Source: an uncultured Faecalibacterium sp. (GTDB taxonomy: Bacteria > Bacillota > Clostridia > Oscillospirales > Ruminococcaceae). Taken from it: DNA of 18,294 nucleotides. The position numbers were made by a program, and so were the translations under genes. Below the pieces are notes generated by a model. It was not told the DNA's origin, ran no database searches, and saw only the letters and a program-made list of their open reading frames with translations. This document shows positions 6,391 to 13,424 of the stretch, piece by piece. How positions within the stretch are numbered: position 1 is the first letter of the stretch; each line of letters begins with the position of its first letter. The stretch spans positions 1 to 18,294 of the forward strand of contig CAKTFD010000039.1 of assembly GCA_934553285.1 (NCBI GenBank). Direction: 5' to 3'.

Positions 6391-7167
6391 TTACACATTT
6401 TCAGCAGTGGTATCTGCGTTGGATTTGCCGTAAGCATAGTTATAGTTGTAAGCATAACTATATGCGTAGCTGGAACCCTTCAGCGCATTCTTCATATCGT
6501 AGCGGGTCAGCACGCTGCCCAGCACCTTTACACCGGCACCCTGCAGCTTGCGCACTGCGCCGCGCACGGCATCAGTGGGTGCAAAATTGGAGCGCACTAC
6601 AAACAGCGCACCGTCTACATAGCGGCCGATGACCGCTGCATCGGTAACGACCGATATCGGCGGTGCATCAAAGATGACAAGGTCAAAGTTCTCGTGCAGC
6701 GCATCGACCATTGCCTGCATCTGCGGCTGGCTGAGCATCTCAGAGGGGTTCGGCGGCGGCGTACCGGCGGGCAGGAAGCTCATCTTGAACTCGGGCAGTT
6801 CTTTCAGCGCCTCGTCCAGGGTGCACTGATTGGACAGCACGTTGGATACACCTTTGATATTGTGGCCAGCTTTCAGGTAGCGGTGCAGTACTGGCTTGCG
6901 CAGGTCGCAGTCCACCAGAGCCACCTTTTTGCCGCTCTCGGCCAAGCTCATTGCCATGTTTACGGCCACGTTGCTCTTGGATTCTTCCGGCACAGTACTG
7001 GTGATGACCAGGGTGTGCACATCCATGGAGCCGGACATAAAGTTCAGGTTGGTACGCAGAGACTTATAGGCTTCCACGTAGCCAAACGGCATATTTTTGT
7101 CAGTGATCAGCTGCAGCGTACGATGCTCGCCGTCAGTTTTTTTCTTCTTGCTAAACAGATTCCGCAT
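6391..7167 (-). CDS. cpsD: Bacterial tyrosine kinase, CpsD/YwqD family, with alternating Tyr tail
   Basis: Cytoplasmic BY-kinase of 258 residues that phosphorylates its own C-terminal tyrosines when bound to the membrane adaptor CpsC. The conserved EAYKSLRTN oligomerisation motif is at 32-40. Walker A' is ALVDCDLR (83-90) and Walker B is LVIFDAPP (163-170), both typical. The P-loop is unusual: residues 60-66 read PEESKSN, where most relatives have PGEGKST or PDEGKST. The lysine (K64) is kept but both glycines are missing. The tail has seven tyrosines at every second position (234, 236, 238, 240, 242, 244, 246). The gene starts 4 bases after the cpsC stop, so adaptor and kinase are coupled. 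Confidence 0.9.
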   Translation of the reverse strand: MRNLFSKKKKTDGEHRTLQLITDKNMPFGYVEAYKSLRTNLNFMSGSMDVHTLVITSTVPEESKSNVAVNMAMSLAESGKKVALVDCDLRKPVLHRYLKAGHNIKGVSNVLSNQCTLDEALKELPEFKMSFLPAGTPPPNPSEMLSQPQMQAMVDALHENFDLVIFDAPPISVVTDAAVIGRYVDGALFVVRSNFAPTDAVRGAVRKLQGAGVKVLGSVLTRYDMKNALKGSSYAYSYAYNYNYAYGKSNADTTAENV

Positions 7168-7171
7168 CGTC

Positions 7172-7882
7172 TTACACCTCCGGGATCAGGCCCAGCACAG
7201 GCAGGCCGAGTTTCTTCTGGACATCATCGTCATCCACAACGGTATCGTGCAGCAGATGCTTCAGCACCAGGATCGCGCATACCACGACCGCGCCCAGCAC
7301 ACCGGCCAGCGCCACATACTTCTTGGTCTGGGGGAACACCTTGTTGGGGTTGATCACCACATCACTCACCGTCTTGCAGGAGCCGGCTTCCACCTTTTCC
7401 ACCAGCACATCCGGCACGATATCCGCAATCGTCTGGACGATCTCCCCTGCACGCTCCGCATCGGTGTCCGTGACCGTGACCTTCATGATCTGGGTGGAGT
7501 CCACGCTGTCAACCGCCACCATCTTATACAGCTGTTCATAGGTCATATCCAGATCCAGCTCATCGATGACCTCGTTCAGCACGGTATTGCCCTTGATGAT
7601 GACCGCATAGGTGCTGATCAGGTTCTTGGCCGAGTTAAAGTTATCGTTGGTAAAGGTAGACGTACCCTCCTGGCGGGTATTCACGATCATATTGATGGAT
7701 GCCTGGTATTTCGGCGTAAGCACAAACATGCATACCAGCAGGCTGATCAGTGCTGCCGCAACAGCTACCGCCACGATCTGCACGATATGTGCCCATAACA
7801 ACCGGGCCAGTTCCATCAGGTCGATGGTTTCTTCGTCCTCGTTGCTCTGGAAGTTCTGTCCCAAAGTAGCTTTTTCGTCCAT
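7172..7882 (-). CDS. cpsC: CpsC/YwqC-like Wzz-domain membrane adaptor of the tyrosine kinase
   Basis: Polysaccharide co-polymerase-like membrane protein of 236 residues that activates CpsD. It has a cytoplasmic N-terminus (DLMELARLLW), a first membrane helix at about 31-55 followed by TPKYQAS (56-62), an extracellular domain, a second helix near 200-222, and a short cytoplasmic tail ending GLPVLGLIPEV, typical of Wzz-type adaptors. The frame is open to 7924, but I chose the ATG at 7882. It has AAAGGTGAT about 10 bases upstream and the family begins just before the LARLLW helix. It is the first gene of the cpsC-D-B operon and is read from the promoter at 7976-8004. In other Firmicutes this protein sits at the head of capsule or exopolysaccharide clusters; no such genes are seen here. 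Confidence 0.9.
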   Translation of the reverse strand: MDEKATLGQNFQSNEDEETIDLMELARLLWAHIVQIVAVAVAAALISLLVCMFVLTPKYQASINMIVNTRQEGTSTFTNDNFNSAKNLISTYAVIIKGNTVLNEVIDELDLDMTYEQLYKMVAVDSVDSTQIMKVTVTDTDAERAGEIVQTIADIVPDVLVEKVEAGSCKTVSDVVINPNKVFPQTKKYVALAGVLGAVVVCAILVLKHLLHDTVVDDDDVQKKLGLPVLGLIPEV

Positions 7883-7934
7883 AATTGAGATATCACCTTT
7901 CTTTAAATTCCTACCATCAACCAAAACACATTGC

Positions 7935-7952
7935 CCAAACCCATGGCTTTGG
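7935..7952. promoter_or_regulatory. 18-bp imperfect palindrome in the cpsC leader
   Basis: CCAAA-C-CCATGG-C-TTTGG is an inverted repeat with one mismatched pair. It lies about 17-34 bases after the predicted start of transcription (near 7969), a place where repressors often bind. It could also form a small hairpin. No regulator is suggested by the sequence. Confidence 0.4.
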
Positions 7953-7975
7953 TCAAATTAAACACTTACCGTTAA

Positions 7976-8004
7976 AGAATAGCACATATGGAAGAATTTT
8001 TCAA
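7976..8004 (-). promoter_or_regulatory. Promoter of the cpsC-D-B operon
   Basis: On the minus strand TTGAAA (8004-7999) and TATTCT (7981-7976) are 17 bases apart, and TGC directly before the -10 gives an extended -10. Transcription would start near 7969, with a leader of about 87 bases. A repeated element, TTTTCTCGTACTTTTC (8018-8033), lies 13 bases upstream of the -35. Confidence 0.6.
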
Positions 8005-8065
8005 GAACAACTCATACTTTTCTCGTACTTTTCTTGCAACGCACACTTCTGCAGCGCCATTCTTC

Positions 8066-8123
8066 AAAAAAAGCGTCTGCAGCCCTTCAACTTACCATAT
8101 CGGTAAGTTCTGGCTGCAGACGC
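8066..8123 (-). terminator. Intrinsic terminator of the nucleoside transporter operon
   Basis: A long hairpin is formed by perfect 12-bp arms (8073-8084 and 8112-8123) and a second inner 8-bp stem (8089-8096 with 8102-8109). On the minus strand it is followed by seven U residues (plus-strand A 8066-8072). It ends the permease genes and insulates the cps-like operon. Confidence 0.9.
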
Positions 8124-8161
8124 CCGGTTTTATGGGTTATCCCGGCACACGGCTAAAAACT

Positions 8162-9079
8162 TTAGCGGGAACCCTTATCGTAGGGAATGCCCTCCGCCTT
8201 GGGTGCCATGCTGTTTTTGGAGGTAAAGGCCAGGATGACCATAGAGGCCACAAACGGCATCATATTATAGATGTTGCTGGACCAGTGCAGCTGCGCCAGG
8301 AAGGTGGAGTCCGCAATGTTGGCCAGGCTCTTGAACACGGCAAAGAACATGGCCGCGCCAAAGATGTTAAAGGGTTTCCACTGGCCAAAGATCATAACGG
8401 CCAGTGCCAGAAAGCCTGCACCGGCCACGCCGACCTCAAAGTTCCAGGTCTGCACCGGAGGCACGATATAGGCCAGGCCGCCGATAGCGCCCAGCGCACC
8501 GGAGATCACAACACCGGCATAGCGCATCTTATACACGTTGATGCCCACCGAATCCGCTGCCTGAGGATGCTCGCCGCAGGCGCGCAGGCGCAGGCCGAAG
8601 CGGGTCTTGTACATTACAATGTAGCTGACCACCAGCAGGATCAGGCCCAGCGGCACAAATACGCTGAGTTCCAGCCCGCCGATGCTGAACAGAAAAGCCT
8701 TGTTGGAGTAGTTCAGCTTGGCGCTGCCGCTCTCGCTGAAATATTTGGCGATGACCACGGCAATGGCTGTGGCCAGCAGGTTCAGCGCTGTGCCGCCGAT
8801 GGTCTGGTCCGCTTTCAGGTTGATGGAAGCAAAGGCCAGCAGCAGGCTGTAGACCATACCGGCCAGTGCTGCCACCAGGATGGAGATGAGCACCACGAGG
8901 AAGGGCGACATACCTGCAGGCAGCATGGTCAGGGTAAGCACACCGGCCACACCGCCGATGACCATGATGCCTTCCAGTGCAATGTTGATGATGCCGGAAT
9001 GTTCGCTGAACATGCCGCCCATCGCCACCAGCATCAGCACGATACCGTACAGCAGGGTATATTTGATCAGAAGCAGCAT
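8162..9079 (-). CDS. Nucleoside ABC transporter permease 2 (NupQ/YufQ-like)
   Basis: Second membrane subunit of a BMP-type nucleoside importer, 305 residues and almost entirely hydrophobic. Family features are the early GGMFSEHSGIINIALEGIM segment (21-39), the RACGEHPQAADSVGIN cytoplasmic loop (about 180-195) that contacts the ATPase, and GALGAIGGLAY. It begins one base after the stop of permease 1 (TGATATG), so translation is coupled. A full intrinsic terminator follows about 40 bases after its stop, making it the last gene. In this family (branched-chain permease superfamily) two unlike permeases pair with one double ATPase and a BMP lipoprotein. Substrate assignment as nucleosides is strengthened by deoD and cdd upstream. 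Confidence 0.9.
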   Translation of the reverse strand: MLLLIKYTLLYGIVLMLVAMGGMFSEHSGIINIALEGIMVIGGVAGVLTLTMLPAGMSPFLVVLISILVAALAGMVYSLLLAFASINLKADQTIGGTALNLLATAIAVVIAKYFSESGSAKLNYSNKAFLFSIGGLELSVFVPLGLILLVVSYIVMYKTRFGLRLRACGEHPQAADSVGINVYKMRYAGVVISGALGAIGGLAYIVPPVQTWNFEVGVAGAGFLALAVMIFGQWKPFNIFGAAMFFAVFKSLANIADSTFLAQLHWSSNIYNMMPFVASMVILAFTSKNSMAPKAEGIPYDKGSR

Positions 9080-9080
9080 A

Positions 9081-10250
9081 TCACTTGCCCTCCTTTTTGG
9101 TCTTTGCTTCGGCAGGAGCGGGTTCTGCGTTCACATTGGTCTTTTCCGCATTCCGAAACAGCAGCCCCTGGATCTTGCCGCGGAACAGCATGGAGAATGC
9201 GCACAGATAGATGATGATGCCACTGATGAGGTCCGAGATCTCGGTGGGATAATACTTGGTGGACAGGAAAGAGCCGCCAACCGAGATATGGGAGATGAAC
9301 AGGGCCGAGAACACGGTGCCGATGGGGTTGGAGCTGGCCAGCAGGGCCACCGAGATGCCGTTGAAGCCCATCGCCGGCAGGCTGGTGGAGTTCAGCGGGT
9401 TCCACTGCGACACGTTGGACAGATAGTACAGGCCTGCGCCAAAGCCTGCCAGTGCACCGGCAATGGCCATGGAGAGGACAATGTTCTTCTTCTCGTTGAT
9501 ACCAGCGTAGCGGGCAGCATTCTTGTTCAGGCCAACGGCCTTGAGTTCATAGCCGAAGGTGGTCTTGTTCAGGATGACCCAGATCAGTACAGCCACCGCT
9601 GCCGCCAGGAAGATGGCAATGGTGGTGCTGTTGGTCTGGAACAGCTTGTTCAGGCCAAAATCCGGGATCAGAGACTGCGCAAAGTCCGCATTCTTGCTCA
9701 GGTTCAGGGTGCGGGTGTTGCGCACATCATACATGGGGCCGGTGCCGTTCTGGTAGATAAGCTCGTTTACCAGATACAGGCCGATCCAGTTGAACATGAT
9801 GGAGGTAATGACCTCGTTGATGTTGAAATACGCTTTAAAGAAACCGGGGATGGCCCCCCACAGGCCGCCCAGCACCGCCGCTGCCAGCAGGCAGACGAAC
9901 CAGGGCAGCTTGAGCATGATGGCGCAGTACAGCGCACCATAAGCGCCCAGCGTATACTGCCCTGCCGCACCGATGTTGAACAGGCCGGTCTTGAAGGCAA
10001 AGGCCACGGAAAGGCCGGTCATGATAAGCGGGGCTGCATTGGCCAGCTCCTTGCCGACGCCGTAAGGTGCATCGTGGAAGCCGCCCTTGAGGATGCGCAC
10101 AAAGCCATCGCCCCAGGCGTGTGACGGGTTGATGACTACCAGCACCAGAAAGCCCACCAGCATACCGATCACGATGCACAGCAGTGCCGCCATCACGCTG
10201 GTGATGGAACTTTGCAGGGTATCGCTGCGGGAAAGTTTTTTCTTATTCAT
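9081..10250 (-). CDS. Nucleoside ABC transporter permease 1 (NupP/YufP-like)
   Basis: First membrane subunit of the nucleoside importer, 389 residues with multiple hydrophobic helices. The first is in the SVMAALLCIVIGMLVGFLVL segment. Family marks are PLIMTGLSVAFAFKTGLFNIGAAGQY, the conserved loop KAVGLNKNAARYAGIN that touches the ATPase, and a charged, Ala/Glu/Lys-rich cytoplasmic tail at the C-terminus (NAEPAPAEAKTKKEGK). Its ATG lies 3 bases after the ATPase stop, and permease 2 starts 1 base after its own stop, so the three genes form a tight translational unit. No broken motif was seen. Confidence 0.9.
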   Translation of the reverse strand: MNKKKLSRSDTLQSSITSVMAALLCIVIGMLVGFLVLVVINPSHAWGDGFVRILKGGFHDAPYGVGKELANAAPLIMTGLSVAFAFKTGLFNIGAAGQYTLGAYGALYCAIMLKLPWFVCLLAAAVLGGLWGAIPGFFKAYFNINEVITSIMFNWIGLYLVNELIYQNGTGPMYDVRNTRTLNLSKNADFAQSLIPDFGLNKLFQTNSTTIAIFLAAAVAVLIWVILNKTTFGYELKAVGLNKNAARYAGINEKKNIVLSMAIAGALAGFGAGLYYLSNVSQWNPLNSTSLPAMGFNGISVALLASSNPIGTVFSALFISHISVGGSFLSTKYYPTEISDLISGIIIYLCAFSMLFRGKIQGLLFRNAEKTNVNAEPAPAEAKTKKEGK

Positions 10251-10253
10251 GTG

Positions 10254-11792
10254 TTACTGCTCCTCCTTTCCCTGCTTGCGGGCACCTGCCATATACAGGC
10301 CCAGCTCCTGCACGGTGGTGGTCTTGGGGTCAAACTCGCCCACGATCTCGCCCTCGTACATCACAAGGATGCGGTCAGACAGGTTCATCACCTCGTCCAG
10401 TTCCAGGCTGACCAGCAGCACGGCCTTGCCTTTATCGCGCTCGGCCACGATCTGGCGGTGGATGTACTCGATAGCACCCACATCCAGGCCGCGGGTGGGC
10501 TGCACTGCCACCAGCAGCTTGGGGTCGCGGTCGATCTCGCGGGCGATGATAGCCTTCTGCTGGTTGCCGCCGGACATGCTGCGCACGGTGGTCAGGCTGC
10601 CCTGGCCGCTGCGCACATCGTACTGCTCAATGAGCCTGTCGGAATACTCGCGCACCTTATCGGCACGGATAAAGCCGCCCTTCTGGAACTCCGGCTGCCA
10701 GTAGCGCTGCAGCACGATGTTGTTTTCCAGGCTGTAGTCCAGCACCAGGCCGTGCTTGTGGCGGTCCTCCGGGATGTGGCTCATGCCGTCCTTGGAGCGC
10801 TGGCGGATGCTCTCGTGGGTGATATCCTTGCCGTCCAGGGTGATCTTGCCGCTGTTCAGCTTGCCCAGGCCGGTCAGGCCGTAAATAAACTCGGTCTGGC
10901 CGTTGCCCTCGATGCCTGCCAGGCAGACGATCTCGCCGCTATGCACCTGGAAGGATGCATTTTTGACCACATCCTTTTTGCGCTGGTCGTTGCGGATGGT
11001 AACATTTTCCACATCCAGCACGACCTTGCCCGGATGGGCAGGCTGCTTTTCCACCTGCAGCTGCACATCACGGCCCACCATGCGGCGGGAAAGATCTTCC
11101 TTGGTGGTGCCCTGGATATCCACCGTGCCCATGTATTTGCCCTTGCGCAGCACGGTGCAGCGGTCTGCTACGGCCATGATCTCGTTGAGCTTATGGGTGA
11201 TGAACAGGATGGACTTGCCTTCCTTTTTAAAGCCGCGCATGATCTCCATCAGCTCATCGATCTCCTGCGGGGTCAGCACCGCCGTAGGCTCATCAAAGAT
11301 CAGGATCTCGTTATCGCGGTACAGCATCTTAAGGATCTCCACGCGCTGCTGCATACCCACCGAGATATCGCTGATCAGGGCATCCGGGTCTACGCGCAGG
11401 CCGTACTTCTCGCTCAGTGCCACCACCTTTTTGCGGGCCTCGGCCTTTTGCAGAAAGCCCAGCTTGTTCGGCTCCACACCCAGGATGATGTTGTCCAGCA
11501 CGCTGAAACACTCCACCAGCTTAAAATGCTGGTGCACCATGCCGATGCCCAGTGCATTAGCATCGTTAGGGTTGCGGATGGTGACCTCCTTGCCGTTTTT
11601 GAGGATCTTGCCCTGTTCTGGCTGGTACAGGCCGAACAGTACGCTCATCAGCGTACTTTTGCCCGCGCCGTTCTCGCCCAGCAGGGCGTGTACCTCGCCT
11701 TTGCGCAGTTGCAGGGTGATATCATCGTTTGCCTTGATACCGGGAAATTCCTTGGTAATGTGGAGCATCTCGATCACATAATCCTCTGCCAA
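10254..11792 (-). CDS. Nucleoside ABC transporter ATP-binding protein (NupO/YufO-like, two ATPase domains)
   Basis: Fused double ATPase of about 512 residues that energises the two permeases. The N-terminal half is complete: EFPGIKAND, Walker A GENGAGKS with lysine near residue 45, signature SVGMQQR, and Walker B ILIFDEPTAVL. The C-terminal half has a degenerate P-loop (GIEGNGQTE, no lysine), a normal SGGNQQK signature, and a Walker B reading AVQPTRGLD with Gln in place of the catalytic Glu. These changes are usual for this family, so only one site is likely to be catalytic. The frame is open to 11846. I chose a TTG at 11792 because AAAGGAGAG lies about 10 bases upstream and the protein then begins (M)AEDYVIEMLHITK, as relatives do. 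An ATG at 11768 is the alternative. Confidence 0.9.
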   Translation of the reverse strand: MAEDYVIEMLHITKEFPGIKANDDITLQLRKGEVHALLGENGAGKSTLMSVLFGLYQPEQGKILKNGKEVTIRNPNDANALGIGMVHQHFKLVECFSVLDNIILGVEPNKLGFLQKAEARKKVVALSEKYGLRVDPDALISDISVGMQQRVEILKMLYRDNEILIFDEPTAVLTPQEIDELMEIMRGFKKEGKSILFITHKLNEIMAVADRCTVLRKGKYMGTVDIQGTTKEDLSRRMVGRDVQLQVEKQPAHPGKVVLDVENVTIRNDQRKKDVVKNASFQVHSGEIVCLAGIEGNGQTEFIYGLTGLGKLNSGKITLDGKDITHESIRQRSKDGMSHIPEDRHKHGLVLDYSLENNIVLQRYWQPEFQKGGFIRADKVREYSDRLIEQYDVRSGQGSLTTVRSMSGGNQQKAIIAREIDRDPKLLVAVQPTRGLDVGAIEYIHRQIVAERDKGKAVLLVSLELDEVMNLSDRILVMYEGEIVGEFDPKTTTVQELGLYMAGARKQGKEEQ

Positions 11793-11844
11793 TCTGCTCA
11801 CTCTCCTTTCGTGCCGTAACGACACCTTTTCTATTCTAAAAATC

Positions 11845-11873
11845 ATTATACCTGATTTTTGCCGTTTTGCACA
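11845..11873 (-). promoter_or_regulatory. Internal promoter of the ATPase/permease genes
   Basis: A perfect TATAAT lies on the minus strand at 11850-11845. The -35 17 bases away is poor (TGTGCA, 11873-11868). A start near 11838 gives a leader of about 46 bases. Together with the terminator at 11968-12004 it lets the transport machinery be transcribed independently of the binding protein. Confidence 0.55.
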
Positions 11874-11886
11874 CGCCTTTTTAACT

Positions 11887-11897
11887 TTTTGTCACAA
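11887..11897. promoter_or_regulatory. TTTTGTCACAA element upstream of the ATPase promoter
   Basis: The minus strand reads TTGTGACAAAA, identical over 11 bases to the core of the palindrome at 190-204. It starts 14 bases upstream of the weak -35. It is a possible shared regulator site; function is unknown. Confidence 0.3.
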
Positions 11898-11905
11898 CGC
11901 ACAGG

Positions 11906-11922
11906 CAAAAGTATTACTTTTG
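11906..11922. promoter_or_regulatory. 17-bp perfect palindrome upstream of the ATPase promoter
   Basis: CAAAAGTATTACTTTTG is a perfect 8+1+8 inverted repeat, centred about 41 bases upstream of the proposed -35. This is a typical place for an activator or repressor dimer. Its AAAAGTA half-site also occurs in elements before the cpsC and M23 genes. Confidence 0.45.
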
Positions 11923-11967
11923 TGGAATCTGCCTGATAGCCGCAGCGTTTTTCATCCGCAGGCATAC

Positions 11968-12004
11968 AAAAAGGGCGGGGTGCCCCTGCATGAGCACCCC
12001 GCCC
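11968..12004 (-). terminator. Terminator between the nucleoside binding protein and ATPase genes
   Basis: Perfect 11-bp arms (11973-11983 and 11994-12004) with a 10-base loop are followed on the minus strand by five U residues (plus-strand A 11968-11972). Its position within the transport locus would give more binding protein than transporter, a common arrangement. Some read-through is possible. Confidence 0.9.
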
Positions 12005-12034
12005 CTGTAACGGGAGTAATTCCGGGAAAAGCGC

Positions 12035-13213
12035 TTACTGGATGTAGTTGACCTTGGTAAACTCGCTGACGGTGGGCTTGGTAGCGTCGTCGGAGTTGTT
12101 ATCGACAACGATCTCGCCGGAAGCGATCTTGTCCTTCACAGCCTCGTACTCGTCCTTGGTAAAGGTCTTGAAGTTCCAGCTGCCGTCAGCAGTGGGCAGG
12201 CCGACGTAGTCGCCCTCCTGCAGGCCGAAGTTGCCGTTGGTGGCAGCGATCTGGCTCCACTCGCCGGCCTCGATGTCGCCCAGAGCGGTGCTCACAGACT
12301 CAGACAGGCCCTTCATGGCAGAGGTGACGAACGGGTTATATGCGTAGCCGTCCTTCTCCACGCCGTTGGCACCGATGTAGTTCTGGTCAACGTCAACACC
12401 AACGACCTTGCCGTTGTTCTTCAGGGCAGCCTCAACAGCGGAAGTGTAGATGCCGCCGCCGCAGGCAAAGACGATCTCGGTGCCGTTGGAGTACCAGCCC
12501 TCCATACGGGAGGTGATGTTGGCATCGCCGTAGAACTGGCCGCCGTAGAAGTAGTTGATATCGATGTTGGTGCTCAGCTCCTGTGCAGCAGCGTCAGCGC
12601 CCTGCACGTAGCCGTAACCGAAGCGGATAACTGCAGGCACAGCCATGCCGCCCAGGAAGCCCAGCTTGGTGTAGCCGTCCTTGACAACGGCGTAGCCTGC
12701 CAGATAACCTGCCTGCTCCTCCTTAAAGGTGATGCAGTAGCAGTTGGCGGGGATGCTATCGGTGCCGATATCGCCCTGGGTCACATCGATAGCGATGAAC
12801 TTGATGTCGGGGTACTGCTCAGCAGCCCATGCCAGAGAAGCGCCGTACAGGAAGCCAACGCAGACAACAACATCAGCGCCATCGTTGACAGCCTGACGGA
12901 TCATGGTCTCACGATCCTCATCAGAAGCGTCAGACTCGGGAATGTAGTACTGGCAGTTGTCACCCATGTAGCCGGAAACAGCAGTCCAGCAAGCCTGGTT
13001 GAAGCTCTCATCATCGATCGTGCCGGTGTCGCAGGTCAGAGCGACCTTGGCGATCTTCTCAGCGCCGCTGGCAGCTGCAGAAGCAGCGGTGGAGCTGGCA
13101 GCAGAAGAAGCGGTGCTTGCAGAAGAAGCGGAAGAACCGCCGCAGGCGGTCAGAGCGGCAGCAGCGGCAGCGGCACCAGCCACAGCCAGGAAATTACGAC
13201 GAGAAATCTTCAT
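12035..13213 (-). CDS. BMP-family nucleoside-binding lipoprotein with Tat-type signal
   Basis: Extracellular substrate-binding component of the nucleoside importer (PnrA/BmpA/Med family), 392 residues. The signal carries a twin-arginine motif (SRRNFLA, 4-10), an Ala-rich core, and a lipobox LTAC with the lipidated cysteine at 24. A Ser/Ala-rich tether (about 27-48) leads to the mature domain. BMP features are the TIDDESFNQACW segment near the start of the domain and the repeated aromatic/Asp ligand regions typical of purine nucleoside binders. Shine-Dalgarno AAAGGAGAG lies upstream of the ATG. It has its own promoter (13287-13315) and a terminator after it. DeoD and Cdd encoded just upstream support nucleosides as substrate. 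Tat export is predicted only from the motif. Confidence 0.93.
   Translation of the reverse strand: MKISRRNFLAVAGAAAAAAALTACGGSSASSASTASSAASSTAASAAASGAEKIAKVALTCDTGTIDDESFNQACWTAVSGYMGDNCQYYIPESDASDEDRETMIRQAVNDGADVVVCVGFLYGASLAWAAEQYPDIKFIAIDVTQGDIGTDSIPANCYCITFKEEQAGYLAGYAVVKDGYTKLGFLGGMAVPAVIRFGYGYVQGADAAAQELSTNIDINYFYGGQFYGDANITSRMEGWYSNGTEIVFACGGGIYTSAVEAALKNNGKVVGVDVDQNYIGANGVEKDGYAYNPFVTSAMKGLSESVSTALGDIEAGEWSQIAATNGNFGLQEGDYVGLPTADGSWNFKTFTKDEYEAVKDKIASGEIVVDNNSDDATKPTVSEFTKVNYIQ
13188..13207. repeat. 20-base exact repeat, copy 2 (Tat-signal codons)
   Basis: Identical to bases 7-26 and in the same reading frame (ISRRNFL) of the nucleoside binding lipoprotein. Confidence 0.85.
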
Positions 13214-13256
13214 AAGAAACTCTCCTTTATTTTAAAAAATTGCATCAAATGAATGA

Positions 13257-13276
13257 AATGTGCACAAAGGCACATT
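13257..13276. promoter_or_regulatory. 20-bp inverted repeat at the start of the binding-protein transcript
   Basis: Perfect 7-bp arms AATGTGC (13257-13263) and GCACATT (13270-13276) surround a 6-base centre. The repeat begins about 4 bases after the predicted transcription start (near 13280). It could be an operator that blocks polymerase or a 5' hairpin that protects the RNA; the sequence does not decide which. Confidence 0.5.
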
Positions 13277-13286
13277 TACTGGCTCA

Positions 13287-13315
13287 AGTATAGCGGGAAG
13301 ATGCGGCAGATGCAA
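13287..13315 (-). promoter_or_regulatory. Promoter of the nucleoside binding lipoprotein
   Basis: On the minus strand TTGCAT (13315-13310) and TATACT (13292-13287) are 17 bases apart. The -10 is 5/6 of consensus and the -35 is weak, which would suit an activated promoter. TTTTGTGAAAAT (13347-13358), related to the palindrome at 190-204, lies about 31 bases upstream. Confidence 0.6.
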
Positions 13316-13424
13316 GCACTTTCCGATTACAAATTCTTTACAAATCTTTTGTGAAAATAATGGAAAAGTACGCTTTTTTAAGTGTTCCCTTTCCGTCTGC
13401 GCTGTTTTTCAAAGAGCTGTATGT

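Noticed and set aside
7953..7985. Alternative cpsC promoter using TTGACC near 7956-7951
   Set aside because: The sequence 17 bases downstream (CAATGT) is not a plausible -10. The TTGAAA/TATTCT pair fits better.
10254..11000. Loss of the catalytic Glu and P-loop Lys in the second ATPase half as a sign of a pseudogene
   Set aside because: Degenerate second domains with QPTRGLD are normal in the nucleoside/sugar double-ATPase family, and the frame is intact.
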